From the NCBI RefSeq assembly GCF_006516955.1, contig NZ_VHLG01000001.1, forward strand, positions 248,001-312,000: 64,000 bases of DNA. The letters are read 5' to 3'. The notes beneath the pieces were generated by a model that was given only the letters and a program-made list of their open reading frames with translations, searched no databases and was not told the DNA's origin. The translations under genes were made by a program, and so were the position numbers. The stretch comes from Martelella alba (GTDB lineage Bacteria > Pseudomonadota > Alphaproteobacteria > Rhizobiales > Rhizobiaceae). Numbering within the stretch: the stretch's first letter is position 1; every line of letters starts with the position of its first letter. Shown here piece by piece: positions 16,003 to 23,540 of the stretch.

Positions 16003-16256
16003 AAAAGGCGACACCGAACCAGCTTTCCGCCCTGAAATGGCTCAAAAACCGCAGCGGCGACGGCGTGTTTGACCGTAATCAGGTGCTCAATGCCTGCGGC
16101 GAACGTGCCCCTGTGATGCGCAGCACCTGGAACAAGCTGCGCGATCTTGGCCTTGTCGAACCCTACCTCAATAACCGGCGTCTGCGCATTACCGAAAACG
16201 GCCTGCGCATTGACCTTTCGAAGGTTAATGAAAGCGAAAACGGGAAAAGCGAATGA
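15999..16256 (+). CDS. Phage winged-helix-like protein
   Basis: 85 aa, basic. TPNQLSALKWLKNRSGDGVF, then STWNKLRDLGLVEPY and RRLRITENGLRIDL: a helix-helix-beta-hairpin order expected for a winged-helix DNA-binding fold. No specific family. Overlaps both neighbours by ATGA junctions. Confidence 0.6.
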   Translation: MKKATPNQLSALKWLKNRSGDGVFDRNQVLNACGERAPVMRSTWNKLRDLGLVEPYLNNRRLRITENGLRIDLSKVNESENGKSE

Positions 16257-16519
16257 CCCGCGCAGGCGCCATCATCACCGCAACGGATCAGGTGCCGGTG
16301 ACTGCCCGCAATGCCGGGCCACAGGCGGTCCGTGCGTTTTATCAGACCATGATCGACGACATGAATGCTGCTTCGCGCTGGCTTTCGGCGGGCGGCCTGG
16401 TGCTGACCGGCCACGGCTATGACCGGGCAACCGGTAATGTGCTTTTGCGCGGGATCGCAACAGACGGCCGGGGCGCAACGATCGACGATCTCAGAACAAT
16501 CGGGAGTTCATCGCCATGA
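16253..16519 (+). CDS. Phage hypothetical protein whose C-terminus is duplicated downstream
   Basis: 88 aa, no family recognised. N-terminus TRAGAIITATDQVPVTARN, a helix (AVRAFYQTMIDDMNAASRWL), then GYDRATGNVLLRGI and a tail TDGRGATIDDLRTIG. That tail (24 residues including GNVLLRGIA) reappears as the C-terminus of the next gene because a 74-bp DNA segment is duplicated. The end SSSP is created where copy A runs into the methyltransferase start. Confidence 0.6.
   Translation: MTRAGAIITATDQVPVTARNAGPQAVRAFYQTMIDDMNAASRWLSAGGLVLTGHGYDRATGNVLLRGIATDGRGATIDDLRTIGSSSP
16433..16506 (+). repeat. 74-bp direct repeat, copy A
   Basis: Matches 17167-17240 at 70 of 74 positions. It encodes the GNVLLRGIATDGRGATIDD tail and ends in CGGGAG, the ribosome-binding site for the gene that starts at 16516. 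Confidence 0.9.
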
Positions 16520-17247
16520 TGACACCGAGGGTTCTCATTGGCTGCGAGTATTCGGGGATCATGCGCCGGGCGTTTGCGGCTCGGGGTTTCGATGCCTGGT
16601 CTTGTGATCTTCTGCCCGCCGAGGATGGAAGCAACCGACATATCCGAGATGACGTGCGCAACCACCTTGGAAGCGGCTGGAACCTGCTGATTGTTGCGCA
16701 TCCTCCATGCACGCGGCTTTGCCGATCCGGCCGGCGTTGGCTTTCCGGCCCTGGCGATATGACGCCGCCCAAGAAATTGCCGAAAGGAAGGACGTGGGAG
16801 AGCATGATCACTGAATTTGAGAACGGCGTTGACCTCTTTCTTGCCTGCTGGAACGCGCCTGTTGCTCATGTCGCGATCGAAAATCCGGAAATGCACGATC
16901 TTGCCAAGCGGCGGATGCCTTCTGATCTGCCTGTGCCACAGATCGTTCAGCCCCATTGGTTTGGGCATCCCGAGTACAAGGCAACCGGCTGGTATCTGCG
17001 TGGACTTCCTGAGTTGCAGGCAACCGATCGGCTGCCTGAGCCGGTGAAGGGCTCGGCAGAGTGGAAACGCTGGAACCGCGTGCACAGGATGCCACCCGGA
17101 CCGGCCCGCGCAAAGGAAAGAAGCCGCTCGTTTCCGGCCATGGCCGAAGCCGTGGCCAAACAGTGGGGCAATGTGCTTCTGCGCGGGATCGCTACAGACG
17201 GCCGGGGCGCAACAATCGACGATCTCAGAACAATCGGGAGAGAATGA
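16516..17247 (+). CDS. DNA cytosine methyltransferase-like phage protein
   Basis: 243 aa. The start PRVLIGCEYSGIMRRAFAARGFDAWSCDLLP (in pieces) has the motif-I-like SAM-binding layout of C5 methyltransferases; VAHPPCTRLCRSG matches the PPC catalytic-loop region, and IENPEMH matches the ENP region (E/V adjacent to P). Target-recognition region is short, as in the compact phage family with the PGPxRxKERSRSF ending. After MAEAVAKQWG, where such proteins normally end, it carries the duplicated 24-residue tail. Lengthwise it is a small, possibly non-canonical enzyme. Could protect phage DNA from host restriction or be inactive. Confidence 0.7.
   Translation: MMTPRVLIGCEYSGIMRRAFAARGFDAWSCDLLPAEDGSNRHIRDDVRNHLGSGWNLLIVAHPPCTRLCRSGRRWLSGPGDMTPPKKLPKGRTWESMITEFENGVDLFLACWNAPVAHVAIENPEMHDLAKRRMPSDLPVPQIVQPHWFGHPEYKATGWYLRGLPELQATDRLPEPVKGSAEWKRWNRVHRMPPGPARAKERSRSFPAMAEAVAKQWGNVLLRGIATDGRGATIDDLRTIGRE
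17167..17240 (+). repeat. 74-bp direct repeat, copy B
   Basis: Matches copy A at 16433-16506 with four substitutions. It supplies the last 24 codons of the methyltransferase-like gene and the CGGGAG ribosome-binding site of the gene at 17248. Confidence 0.9.
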
Positions 17248-17748
17248 ATGGCTTTCGAGAAGGTGAATAATCAATCTGATGCCAAAGGTGATGAGACGGG
17301 TATCAGGATCTCGCTTGCACGGATCAAGTCGGCGCCGGCAAAGCTGCGCTTGATCGTGGATGATAGCCTGCTGGCGGAAGTCTTTGGCTCTCTGGGTGTC
17401 AAGCAATCATTCGATCTGCTTGTTGGTACTGAGGCGGATCACGGCTTTGTACGATTGGTTCAATCTTCCGCTGGCACGATGAAAGCTGTTGTTCGTCACT
17501 TCGGCCCCAGTGGCAACCAAAGGAAGGTGCTTGTGTTTAATTGCGGGCACTTGCGGCAGTTCGTTGACCGTTCTGAAGCTGCTCAGCCCGTGCAATGGAA
17601 GCGCATTGATGCAGCAACGATCGAGATCGTGTTGCCGAATTGGGCTGATGAAACGCGTCCGGCACAGACCCGAACCAAGCCGGCAATGTCCTCGCAAAAA
17701 CAGATGAACGATGAAGCTGTAGCGCGGCGCAAAAGGCTGGGGCTTTGA
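17248..17748 (+). CDS. Phage early hypothetical protein
   Basis: 166 aa, no family recognised. A beta-rich middle (KLRLIVDDSLLAEVFG, FDLLVGTEADHGFVRLV, KVLVFNCGHLRQF) and a charged C-terminal tail (QKQMNDEAVARRKRLGL). The alternating hydrophobic strands suggest a compact beta fold. GGGAGAG lies just before the ATG, supplied by repeat copy B. Confidence 0.6.
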   Translation: MAFEKVNNQSDAKGDETGIRISLARIKSAPAKLRLIVDDSLLAEVFGSLGVKQSFDLLVGTEADHGFVRLVQSSAGTMKAVVRHFGPSGNQRKVLVFNCGHLRQFVDRSEAAQPVQWKRIDAATIEIVLPNWADETRPAQTRTKPAMSSQKQMNDEAVARRKRLGL

Positions 17749-17750
17749 CA

Positions 17751-18059
17751 ATGACCAATGATCTTGAACGCATGATCCGTGTTGTCGGGGAGAAGCTTGC
17801 CAGTATTCCGCCGATCAAGAGCGACCCGTATGAACGCTATTTTGAAAGCCAAAAGGCGCATCGCGCAGCGGCCCAACAGGCATTTGCCGCGCTGGAAGCA
17901 GAGGCCGGAGCGCAAACCGCCGACAATTGGAACGGCGCGATGATCCGGCTTTGCGGAATTCGGTCCACCTCGACCAGCGGCGTTGCCGGTGCGCTCAACA
18001 ACTGGATCAAGGCAGCGAAGCTGAAGCTTGCTGCCGAGCAAAGGCTGAAACGCCGATGA
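17751..18059 (+). CDS. Phage early hypothetical protein, alpha-helical
   Basis: 102 aa, largely helical with many Ala, Lys and Glu (SQKAHRAAAQQAFAALEAEAG, then LNNWIKAAKLKLAAEQRLKRR in pieces). No family recognised. ATG 17751 is two codons after an in-frame TTG at 17745 that would overlap the previous stop; either could be used. Overlaps the following membrane microprotein by ATGA. Confidence 0.6.
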   Translation: MTNDLERMIRVVGEKLASIPPIKSDPYERYFESQKAHRAAAQQAFAALEAEAGAQTADNWNGAMIRLCGIRSTSTSGVAGALNNWIKAAKLKLAAEQRLKRR

Positions 18060-18187
18060 ACTGGATGAATGCCGCCTTAGTCGGCGTCGACATGTTTCTG
18101 ATCGGCCTCGCATTCTGGGCTGTCAGGGGAATATGGCGTGCGGAGCAACAGCTTCGCGAACTCAAGAAGAGGATGGAAAATGAGTGA
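18056..18187 (+). CDS. 43-aa single-pass membrane protein
   Basis: One hydrophobic helix at about residues 5-26 (ALVGVDMFLIGLAFWAVRGI) followed by a basic/acidic helix RAEQQLRELKKRMENE. The ATG overlaps the upstream stop (ATGA) and the stop lies 8 bp inside the next gene, which fits the packed operon. Function unknown. Confidence 0.55.
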   Translation: MNWMNAALVGVDMFLIGLAFWAVRGIWRAEQQLRELKKRMENE

Positions 18188-18557
18188 TCAAGCGATTGAG
18201 GCCGAAATTCAGGCCAAGGGAAAGACGGCGCCACGTATTACGGTGGATGATATCGAAGATAAGATAAGAAGCGAGCATTATTTCACTGCACGTCAAGGAG
18301 CCGAGCTGGAAGGCGCAGTCACACTCTGGCATCCAGCTTGGGAAGACCCACGCAGCATCGAAGCTCTCGGGCTTTTGACCATCTGTGTCCTGGTGCTGCG
18401 CAACGGCTTCACCGTGACAGGCGAAAGCGCCTGCGCCAGCCCTGAAAATTTCGACGCTGAAATCGGCCGCAAGATTGCCCGTCAGAAAGCCGTTGAAAAG
18501 ATCTGGATGCTTGAAGGCTATCGCCTTCGCCAGAAGCTTTCCGAGGCGGAAGCCTGA
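18180..18557 (+). CDS. Gp49/Gp66-like phage protein (N4 Gp49 / Sf6 Gp66 family)
   Basis: 125 aa. ITVDDIEDKIRSEHYFTARQG, then LGLLTICVLVLRNGFTVTGESACASPENFDAEIGRKIARQKAVEKIW (in pieces), the highly conserved core of the Gp49/Gp66 family, where the GESACASPENFD segment is diagnostic. These proteins are widespread in phages, including non-related ones, and their biochemical role is still unclear. A hairpin terminator follows at 18564. Confidence 0.85.
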   Translation: MSDQAIEAEIQAKGKTAPRITVDDIEDKIRSEHYFTARQGAELEGAVTLWHPAWEDPRSIEALGLLTICVLVLRNGFTVTGESACASPENFDAEIGRKIARQKAVEKIWMLEGYRLRQKLSEAEA

Positions 18558-18563
18558 CACTGC

Positions 18564-18586
18564 CGGCGGCCTGCTGGCCGCCGTTT
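18564..18586 (+). terminator. Hairpin after the Gp49-like gene
   Basis: CGGCGGCC-TGCT-GGCCGCCG, a perfect 8-bp stem with a 4-nt loop, followed by only TTT. Probably a partial terminator or processing site in the rightward early transcript. Confidence 0.4.
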
Positions 18587-18656
18587 CCCGCGCCGAATTT
18601 GTCCGTTGTATCGGCGCCAGTTTTCCCCTTGAGACAGAAATGAAGACGTGTGCGCT

Positions 18657-18911
18657 ATGGGCGAACGGACCCCTTACAAGCCGGATCAGACACAGGCGCT
18701 TGCTGCGATCGAAAGGCGGCGGCAAGTGCTCGCTGTTAGCCATGCAGATCTTGCTCATACGGCGGGGCTGAGCCAGGCGACATGGCGGCGCATCAGGCGG
18801 GAGAAGCGCGCATTTCCGGCACAGGTAAATGCGCTTCGCTATGCGCTCAGAACGATTGAGAAACGCCGCCAGGTCGAGGATCAGTCATTCCCGGAGAGCG
18901 ATGATGTGTGA
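18657..18911 (+). CDS. Small helix-turn-helix phage protein
   Basis: 84 aa. LAVSHADLAHTAGLSQATWRRIRREK is an XRE-like helix-turn-helix, followed by helices AQVNALRYALRTIEKRR. A GTG three codons earlier (18648) is an alternative start. Probably a transcriptional regulator. Overlaps the next gene by 11 bp. Confidence 0.6.
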   Translation: MGERTPYKPDQTQALAAIERRRQVLAVSHADLAHTAGLSQATWRRIRREKRAFPAQVNALRYALRTIEKRRQVEDQSFPESDDV

Positions 18912-19185
18912 ACGGCAAAGCACAATGGTTCGTGCGGCCGTAACCGCGCTGAAGGCAATTCGTATTGCTGTCGCTGCCTCACCGCTTCTTTCGCGCCGGC
19001 AGCAGGTCGTTGAAACCTATTTGCTTGTGACTGTGTGCAATGTGACGGGCGCCACTGCCGCATCAGCACTCGGCTGCACCAAGCAGAATGTTTCGAAGCA
19101 CCAGCGAACAGTCGAGCGGTTGCGTGAAAACACCGCTTTCGACCAGGCGCTTTCAGAAATCGAAACTGCAATGCTTGGAGAGTGA
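18901..19185 (+). CDS. Sigma-70 region 4/HTH-like phage protein
   Basis: 94 aa. The C-terminal half, VTGATAASALGCTKQNVSKHQRTVERLRE, has the form of a sigma region 4 or MarR-like HTH recognition unit; the preceding LLSRRQQVVETYLLVTVC resembles the helix that leads into it. Could be a phage-encoded regulator of late transcription, although no region 2 is present. ATGATG start at 18901 has GGAG a few bases upstream. Confidence 0.6.
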   Translation: MMCERQSTMVRAAVTALKAIRIAVAASPLLSRRQQVVETYLLVTVCNVTGATAASALGCTKQNVSKHQRTVERLRENTAFDQALSEIETAMLGE

Positions 19186-19186
19186 C

Positions 19187-19486
19187 ATGGCCGATATCCT
19201 GCACCTTTCAGCAAAGCTTGTTCGCCTTCTCGGCCGGATAAGAAAGGCAGAAGCAGTCATGCGCATGGCCGCAGACAGCGACAATGCAATCCGCATTGGC
19301 AAGGGATTTTCCTACTTCACACTGCCTGACGGCAGGCATGTCAACGCTGATGATGTTCAACGGTTCATCGATGACGGTTTTCTGATTGAGGTACAAGACG
19401 GGCTATTCAACCGGGGGGGGCAGACGCTCAAGGTCGCCGAGCCCCTGCCAACCTTCACCACGGGGCGGAGGCGTAGGGAAAAATGA
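19187..19486 (+). CDS. Phage hypothetical protein
   Basis: 99 aa. Helical N-terminus (ILHLSAKLVRLLGRIRKAEAV) and a beta segment GFSYFTLPDGRHVNADDVQRFIDDGFLI. No family recognised. Starts one base after the preceding stop with GGAGAG upstream, and overlaps the primase start by 4 bp, so it is probably expressed with the primase. Confidence 0.6.
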   Translation: MADILHLSAKLVRLLGRIRKAEAVMRMAADSDNAIRIGKGFSYFTLPDGRHVNADDVQRFIDDGFLIEVQDGLFNRGGQTLKVAEPLPTFTTGRRRREK

Positions 19487-20562
19487 GCCGTTTCTCGATT
19501 GCCAAAGACCGGGCCAAGGATGATCTCGAAAACATTATCGAGACACTGTTTCATGCCTCGAAACGCCACAAACGGACAGCGTTGTGGAATGTGGCCAATC
19601 CTTATCGCGCCAAGAGCAAGCCAGATCAAATGTGCGTATGGCTGACCGGAAGCCGGCGCGGTGCCTGGAAAGACTTTGTTTCCGGTGACAAAGGCGATGC
19701 CATCGACCTCGTTGCCTATGGGATATCCGGTGATGTGAACGATGACAGCCGCATGGCTGCCGTCGAATGGCTGGAAGACCGTTACGGGCTGCGCGACATG
19801 AGCGCAGAACGCCGGCAGGCGATGGAAGCCGAAGGAAGAAGCCGCAGGCTCGCTGCGGAGGCCAAGGAAGCGCGCCGGCGCACCAGCAATATCGAGCGGG
19901 CCCGCAAGTTTTTCTACGGTTGTTCCGAGGTTATCAGCGGGACGCCGGCTGAGCGGTATCTTGCCAGTCGTGGGGTTACGCTTTCCGCTATCCCCTCCCT
20001 TGGCCATGCAATCCGTTATCGTCCGAATTGTGAATACTGGATGGATGATGACCGGCCGGAAATGCCGGCGATGATCCATGGCATGGTGACGGTTGATGGT
20101 CGCATTGCAGCCAACCACTACACATTTCTGCGGGCTGATGGCAGCGCCAAGGCTGATGTCATCAAGCCGAAGCTAATGTTCCCGGAAACATCAGGCCTTG
20201 TCATCCGCCTTACGAATGGTGCGGCCGGGATCGGCGCCGAGAAGGCAGCAGTCCAGGGCATAACCTCGATCGTTGGTGTGGTTGAGGGGTGTGAGGATGG
20301 CTATTCGGCTGCGGTTTCAAACCCGGAACTGCGCATGTGGGCGACGGGGTCGCTTCCCGGGCTTTTGAGCCTGCCGGACCACGCAAGCGCGAGCGCTTAC
20401 ATCATCTTTCAAGACAATGACTGGGGAAAACCGCAGGCGCGCGCGCTGTTTCGCAGAGCCGTCGCGCGGATCAGGAGCTTCGGCAAGCCGGTGCAGGTTC
20501 TCGCAATGCCGGCAAGCTGGGGGAAGGACGTGAACGACGCGCTCAACAGGAGGCAATGGTGA
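19483..20562 (+). CDS. Toprim-domain phage primase-like protein
   Basis: 359 aa. N-terminal region WLTGSRRGAWKDFVSGDKGDAIDLVA resembles the DUF7146-type primase front end; basic helical linker at about 105-150; C-terminal Toprim fold with VVEGCEDGYSAA (catalytic Glu) and YIIFQDNDWG (DxD-like) then KPVQVLAMPASWGKDVNDAL. No CHC2 zinc-binding motif is visible. Likely synthesises primers at the phage fork, or acts with the ATPase encoded two genes downstream. ATGA overlap with the previous gene. Confidence 0.82.
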   Translation: MSRFSIAKDRAKDDLENIIETLFHASKRHKRTALWNVANPYRAKSKPDQMCVWLTGSRRGAWKDFVSGDKGDAIDLVAYGISGDVNDDSRMAAVEWLEDRYGLRDMSAERRQAMEAEGRSRRLAAEAKEARRRTSNIERARKFFYGCSEVISGTPAERYLASRGVTLSAIPSLGHAIRYRPNCEYWMDDDRPEMPAMIHGMVTVDGRIAANHYTFLRADGSAKADVIKPKLMFPETSGLVIRLTNGAAGIGAEKAAVQGITSIVGVVEGCEDGYSAAVSNPELRMWATGSLPGLLSLPDHASASAYIIFQDNDWGKPQARALFRRAVARIRSFGKPVQVLAMPASWGKDVNDALNRRQW

Positions 20563-21434
20563 AACTGGATATAGCAACACTTGATGTGATTGAGGCGGCG
20601 GCGGCCGTAGCACATTCTGCCGTCAGCCAGCTCTACGGCATGTTCAATCAAACGGATGGACTGGACTGGACCGGAAGCGGGCTTGAGGGCGATGCGCTGA
20701 ATGCCGCGATTTATGACATGGGGCAGTACTGCACCATACGCCAGGCTCATGGAGAGCAGCTCTGGCTGAAATGGCTTCACGGAAAGAAGCTGACTGAGGA
20801 TGTTCCGGAAAGCGGGAAGTTTCAAGACGTCGAAACGACCCGGAAATGGGCATACCAGCTTTTCGCACATCTGATGCTGACCACGGTCGCGAAATTCTCG
20901 GCCGAGAAGGCGCGCGTGATCGAGACGTCTGCCAGGAAGCGGCAGAAGGCAGCGCCGACGCCGGCACTTGAGGACACGATTTTCGAACCGGTCGGCAATC
21001 TCGACGAGCTCGAGCAATCGCATGTCGCATTCCTGAAAAATATCGGCCGGGTCACCGGGCCGACCTCGGCGCCTGTGCCTGTTCCAGTCCAGGCGCCGGC
21101 GGATCCTTCCGTAATCACCCCCCTGACAATCGGAGAAAAGAGCGATGAAAAAGGCCCAGCAAATGGCGAGCCGCAAGAAGGCGGCGAGGATGGAAAGGCA
21201 GCGGGCGCTCCACAGGAAAACGGTGCGGTGGTGGAAGGCAACGGTGTTGCGGCCGCTGATGCAAACAGGCCGGTCGGGCAGCACCCGGATAAGCAGGATG
21301 CAAAGGCTGCAGGATCTCGGACTGTGGTGACCCCTCCCCTTGTGCCGAAAAAGAAAACCAGCCAACAGCGCGGAAAGACCCGCCGATCGCGCACTGCGAA
21401 ACTGAGCGGTGCGCCGAAATCGCCACGAAACTGA
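20556..21434 (+). CDS. Phage hypothetical protein with low-complexity tail
   Basis: 292 aa. Residues 1-150 look folded and helical (VIEAAAAVAHSAVSQLYGMF, FAHLMLTTVAKFSAEKARV); residues 165-292 are low complexity, rich in A, P, G, K and E (PVPVPVQAPADPS, GEPQEGGEDGKAAGAPQENG). It lies between primase and helicase, so a loader or replication-associated role is possible but unproven. A second reading frame inside the tail (21145-21330) looks gene-like and is listed separately. Start overlaps the primase stop by 7 bp. Confidence 0.65.
   Translation: MVKLDIATLDVIEAAAAVAHSAVSQLYGMFNQTDGLDWTGSGLEGDALNAAIYDMGQYCTIRQAHGEQLWLKWLHGKKLTEDVPESGKFQDVETTRKWAYQLFAHLMLTTVAKFSAEKARVIETSARKRQKAAPTPALEDTIFEPVGNLDELEQSHVAFLKNIGRVTGPTSAPVPVPVQAPADPSVITPLTIGEKSDEKGPANGEPQEGGEDGKAAGAPQENGAVVEGNGVAAADANRPVGQHPDKQDAKAAGSRTVVTPPLVPKKKTSQQRGKTRRSRTAKLSGAPKSPRN
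21145..21330 (+). CDS. Candidate nested gene, 61-aa basic protein
   Basis: Lies wholly inside the low-complexity tail of the previous gene, in a different frame. A good Shine-Dalgarno GGAGA sits 8 nt before the ATG. The product is strongly basic (KKAQQMASRKKAARMERQRAL) with a Trp-containing middle (KTVRWWKATVLRPL). Third-codon-position GC in this frame is high, about four in five by eye. The overlap with an open longer gene keeps confidence low. Confidence 0.35.
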   Translation: MKKAQQMASRKKAARMERQRALHRKTVRWWKATVLRPLMQTGRSGSTRISRMQRLQDLGLW

Positions 21435-21491
21435 GCGCTCAATTGTCAACCGAATGGCGGGTTTTGGCCCGCCTTCTGACCCTTGAAAAAG

Positions 21492-21500
21492 TTATCCACA
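21492..21500 (+). promoter_or_regulatory. Consensus DnaA box
   Basis: TTATCCACA, an exact match to the E. coli consensus, in the 76-bp gap just upstream of the helicase gene. Single copy here. A host DnaA contact would fit initiation at or near this replication module, but one 9-mer can occur by chance. Confidence 0.4.
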
Positions 21501-21510
21501 GGTAAATTTG

Positions 21511-23388
21511 ATGCAGGAACAGGGGACAAGCGGAGGGGCAGCACGGGTTGGCGGACTGATCGCCGGGGCGAGTGCGCGCGTGAAGCTTGAGAAAAAGCGT
21601 GCTGCTGCTGCCTATCCGCCGCCGGGAAAGCCACTTGAAGGCATTTCACCGGGGGAGTGGCAATTGCAGGGCTATGTCGATGAGACAGGGTTTCTGCCGC
21701 AAAATTGCCCAGTGCGGCCGCTCGGCTATGACGGCGAGAATTTCTATTTCGTCGACACTATGGGGCAGGTTTTCAACACAGGTGACAGTGCTCTCGGCGT
21801 TGAGCGCCTGCAGAAGCTTTTCGCCGGTCATGAAGATTTCCTCTATTGGGCGTGGCCGGCCAAGGACGTCAAGAAGATGTTCGCGGATCCGGGTTTCAAA
21901 TCTGAGCGGGTGCGGCGTGATCTTTTCGCAGCCTGCAGGGCGCGCGGGGCCTGGACGATGAGCGACACGGTGCGCGGCCGGGGCGCCTGGCGCGATGACC
22001 AGGGCAATCTTCTGCTTCATTGCGGCGATGCCATGTGGATCGACGGACAGCTGGAAGATACCGGCGAATATGACGGATATTTCTATCCCCGCCGGCCGAG
22101 AAGCTTTGAGCCCTGGGCTGAGCCGGTGAAGCAGGAGGATAATCCTGCAACGCAGCTGTTCGAGATCCTGCGGACGTGGAATTTCGCGCGTGGCGACATT
22201 GATGTGATGTTCCTTGTCGGCTGGATTGGCGTTGCGATGCTGGGCGGTGCACTTGAATGGCGCCCGTCTGTCTTCCTTGTCGGTGATGCCGGTACCGGAA
22301 AATCAGAGCTGTTCGGCAAGAACGGGCTGATACGATCGGTTCTCGGCCGGATGATGGTGGCAACGACCAATGCGACGGAAGCCGGTCTTTATCAGCTTGT
22401 TGGTCATGACAGCGTTCCAATCGCTATCGATGAGCTCGAGGGCGAAGACGGGCAGGATCAGGCGCAGAAAGTAATCAAGATGGCGCGTGATGCCGCGTCC
22501 GGATCCGTGCGCATCCGTGGCGGACAAAATCACAAGGGCGTTGAATTCCAGGCGCAGAGCTCGTTTGCCTTTTCCGGTATCAACCCGCCGCCGATACCGC
22601 CGGCAAACCTTACGCGACTTGTGATCATCGAAATGATGCCGCTGAAAGTGACTAGCAACAAGGCGCCGGTGCTTTCTGCAGCTGAGACAGTCGGCCCGCG
22701 ATTACTGCGGATCCTTGCTGATGGCTGGCAGGACCTCGAATACAAGCTGGACCAGTATTATGCCATTCTGCGCGAAGCCGGGCATAACAGCCGAGGCCAA
22801 AAGACCTTTGGAACCTTCCTCGCCCTCGCCCATACGCTTATCGGCGACGATGGGCTGAAAAAGCTTGGCCTTCCATGTGAGGCAAACAGCGATACGTATA
22901 AGTGGGCCGAATGGCTCAAACCTGATGCTCTGCCGGAACTTGAAGGCGGCGGAGAGACATGGCGCCAGGCGATTGAATTTATCCTGACCAGCGAAATTCA
23001 GGCTTATGCCGGCGGTGTGCGCAAGACGGTCGCCGAGGTGATTGAGGATCTGCGCGACGGACGCGGTGACAGCAGCCATGAAGTGGCCTTCAATGATACG
23101 AGAACGATGCTTGGCCATGCAGACCTTGGCCTGCTCTCGGCCGGCAAGGCCGGCTATATCCTCGCAGTGCCGCTCTCGTCGAAGAAACTCGGCCGTGCAC
23201 TTATGGATACGCCTTTCGGTGATCCAGGCGGCAATGGTTCGTGGAAATGGGCATTACGACGCGCTCCACCGCAGATCGTGTCCAGGGATATCGATGCTGG
23301 GGGCGCGCCAGACAATCGTATCAGGATCGCGGGGCGGCGAACGCGCTGCCTGTTCATTCACCTAAGGCAATTTGAAGCATCAACATGA
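21511..23388 (+). CDS. Phage replicative helicase/ATPase
   Basis: 625 aa P-loop ATPase. Walker A GDAGTGKSE at about residues 258-265, Walker B region VPIAIDELEGEDG near 305, a downstream SFAFSGINPP sensor-like stretch and an arginine-bearing PANLTRLV. The large N-terminal region (PLGYDGENFYFVDTMGQVFN ...) resembles DUF927/VirE-type helicase front ends. With the Toprim protein two genes upstream this makes a primase-helicase pair. The frame begins at TTG 21508, but ATG 21511 is the better start. Its stop overlaps a non-coding symmetric array that follows. Confidence 0.8.
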   Translation: MQEQGTSGGAARVGGLIAGASARVKLEKKRAAAAYPPPGKPLEGISPGEWQLQGYVDETGFLPQNCPVRPLGYDGENFYFVDTMGQVFNTGDSALGVERLQKLFAGHEDFLYWAWPAKDVKKMFADPGFKSERVRRDLFAACRARGAWTMSDTVRGRGAWRDDQGNLLLHCGDAMWIDGQLEDTGEYDGYFYPRRPRSFEPWAEPVKQEDNPATQLFEILRTWNFARGDIDVMFLVGWIGVAMLGGALEWRPSVFLVGDAGTGKSELFGKNGLIRSVLGRMMVATTNATEAGLYQLVGHDSVPIAIDELEGEDGQDQAQKVIKMARDAASGSVRIRGGQNHKGVEFQAQSSFAFSGINPPPIPPANLTRLVIIEMMPLKVTSNKAPVLSAAETVGPRLLRILADGWQDLEYKLDQYYAILREAGHNSRGQKTFGTFLALAHTLIGDDGLKKLGLPCEANSDTYKWAEWLKPDALPELEGGGETWRQAIEFILTSEIQAYAGGVRKTVAEVIEDLRDGRGDSSHEVAFNDTRTMLGHADLGLLSAGKAGYILAVPLSSKKLGRALMDTPFGDPGGNGSWKWALRRAPPQIVSRDIDAGGAPDNRIRIAGRRTRCLFIHLRQFEAST

Positions 23389-23540
23389 CGTTCTCTACCG
23401 AAAGGTGCAGAGCACCGCCGAATTTTGTCTTTTTGGATAGGGGAACCCGCACCCTGACCCGTCGCAATGCGAGTAATTGCGCGGTTGACCTTCTGCGCTC
23501 TGGCGTAGGCTTTATTCATGCGTGTGGTGGCGCGAAATTC

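Noticed and set aside
16417-17406. 329-codon frame opposite the methyltransferase-like gene
   Set aside because: Antisense shadow; crosses several gene junctions and both direct repeats.
20409-21449. 346-codon frame opposite the primase-helicase interval
   Set aside because: Antisense shadow; opposing genes have overlaps and ribosome sites typical of the operon.
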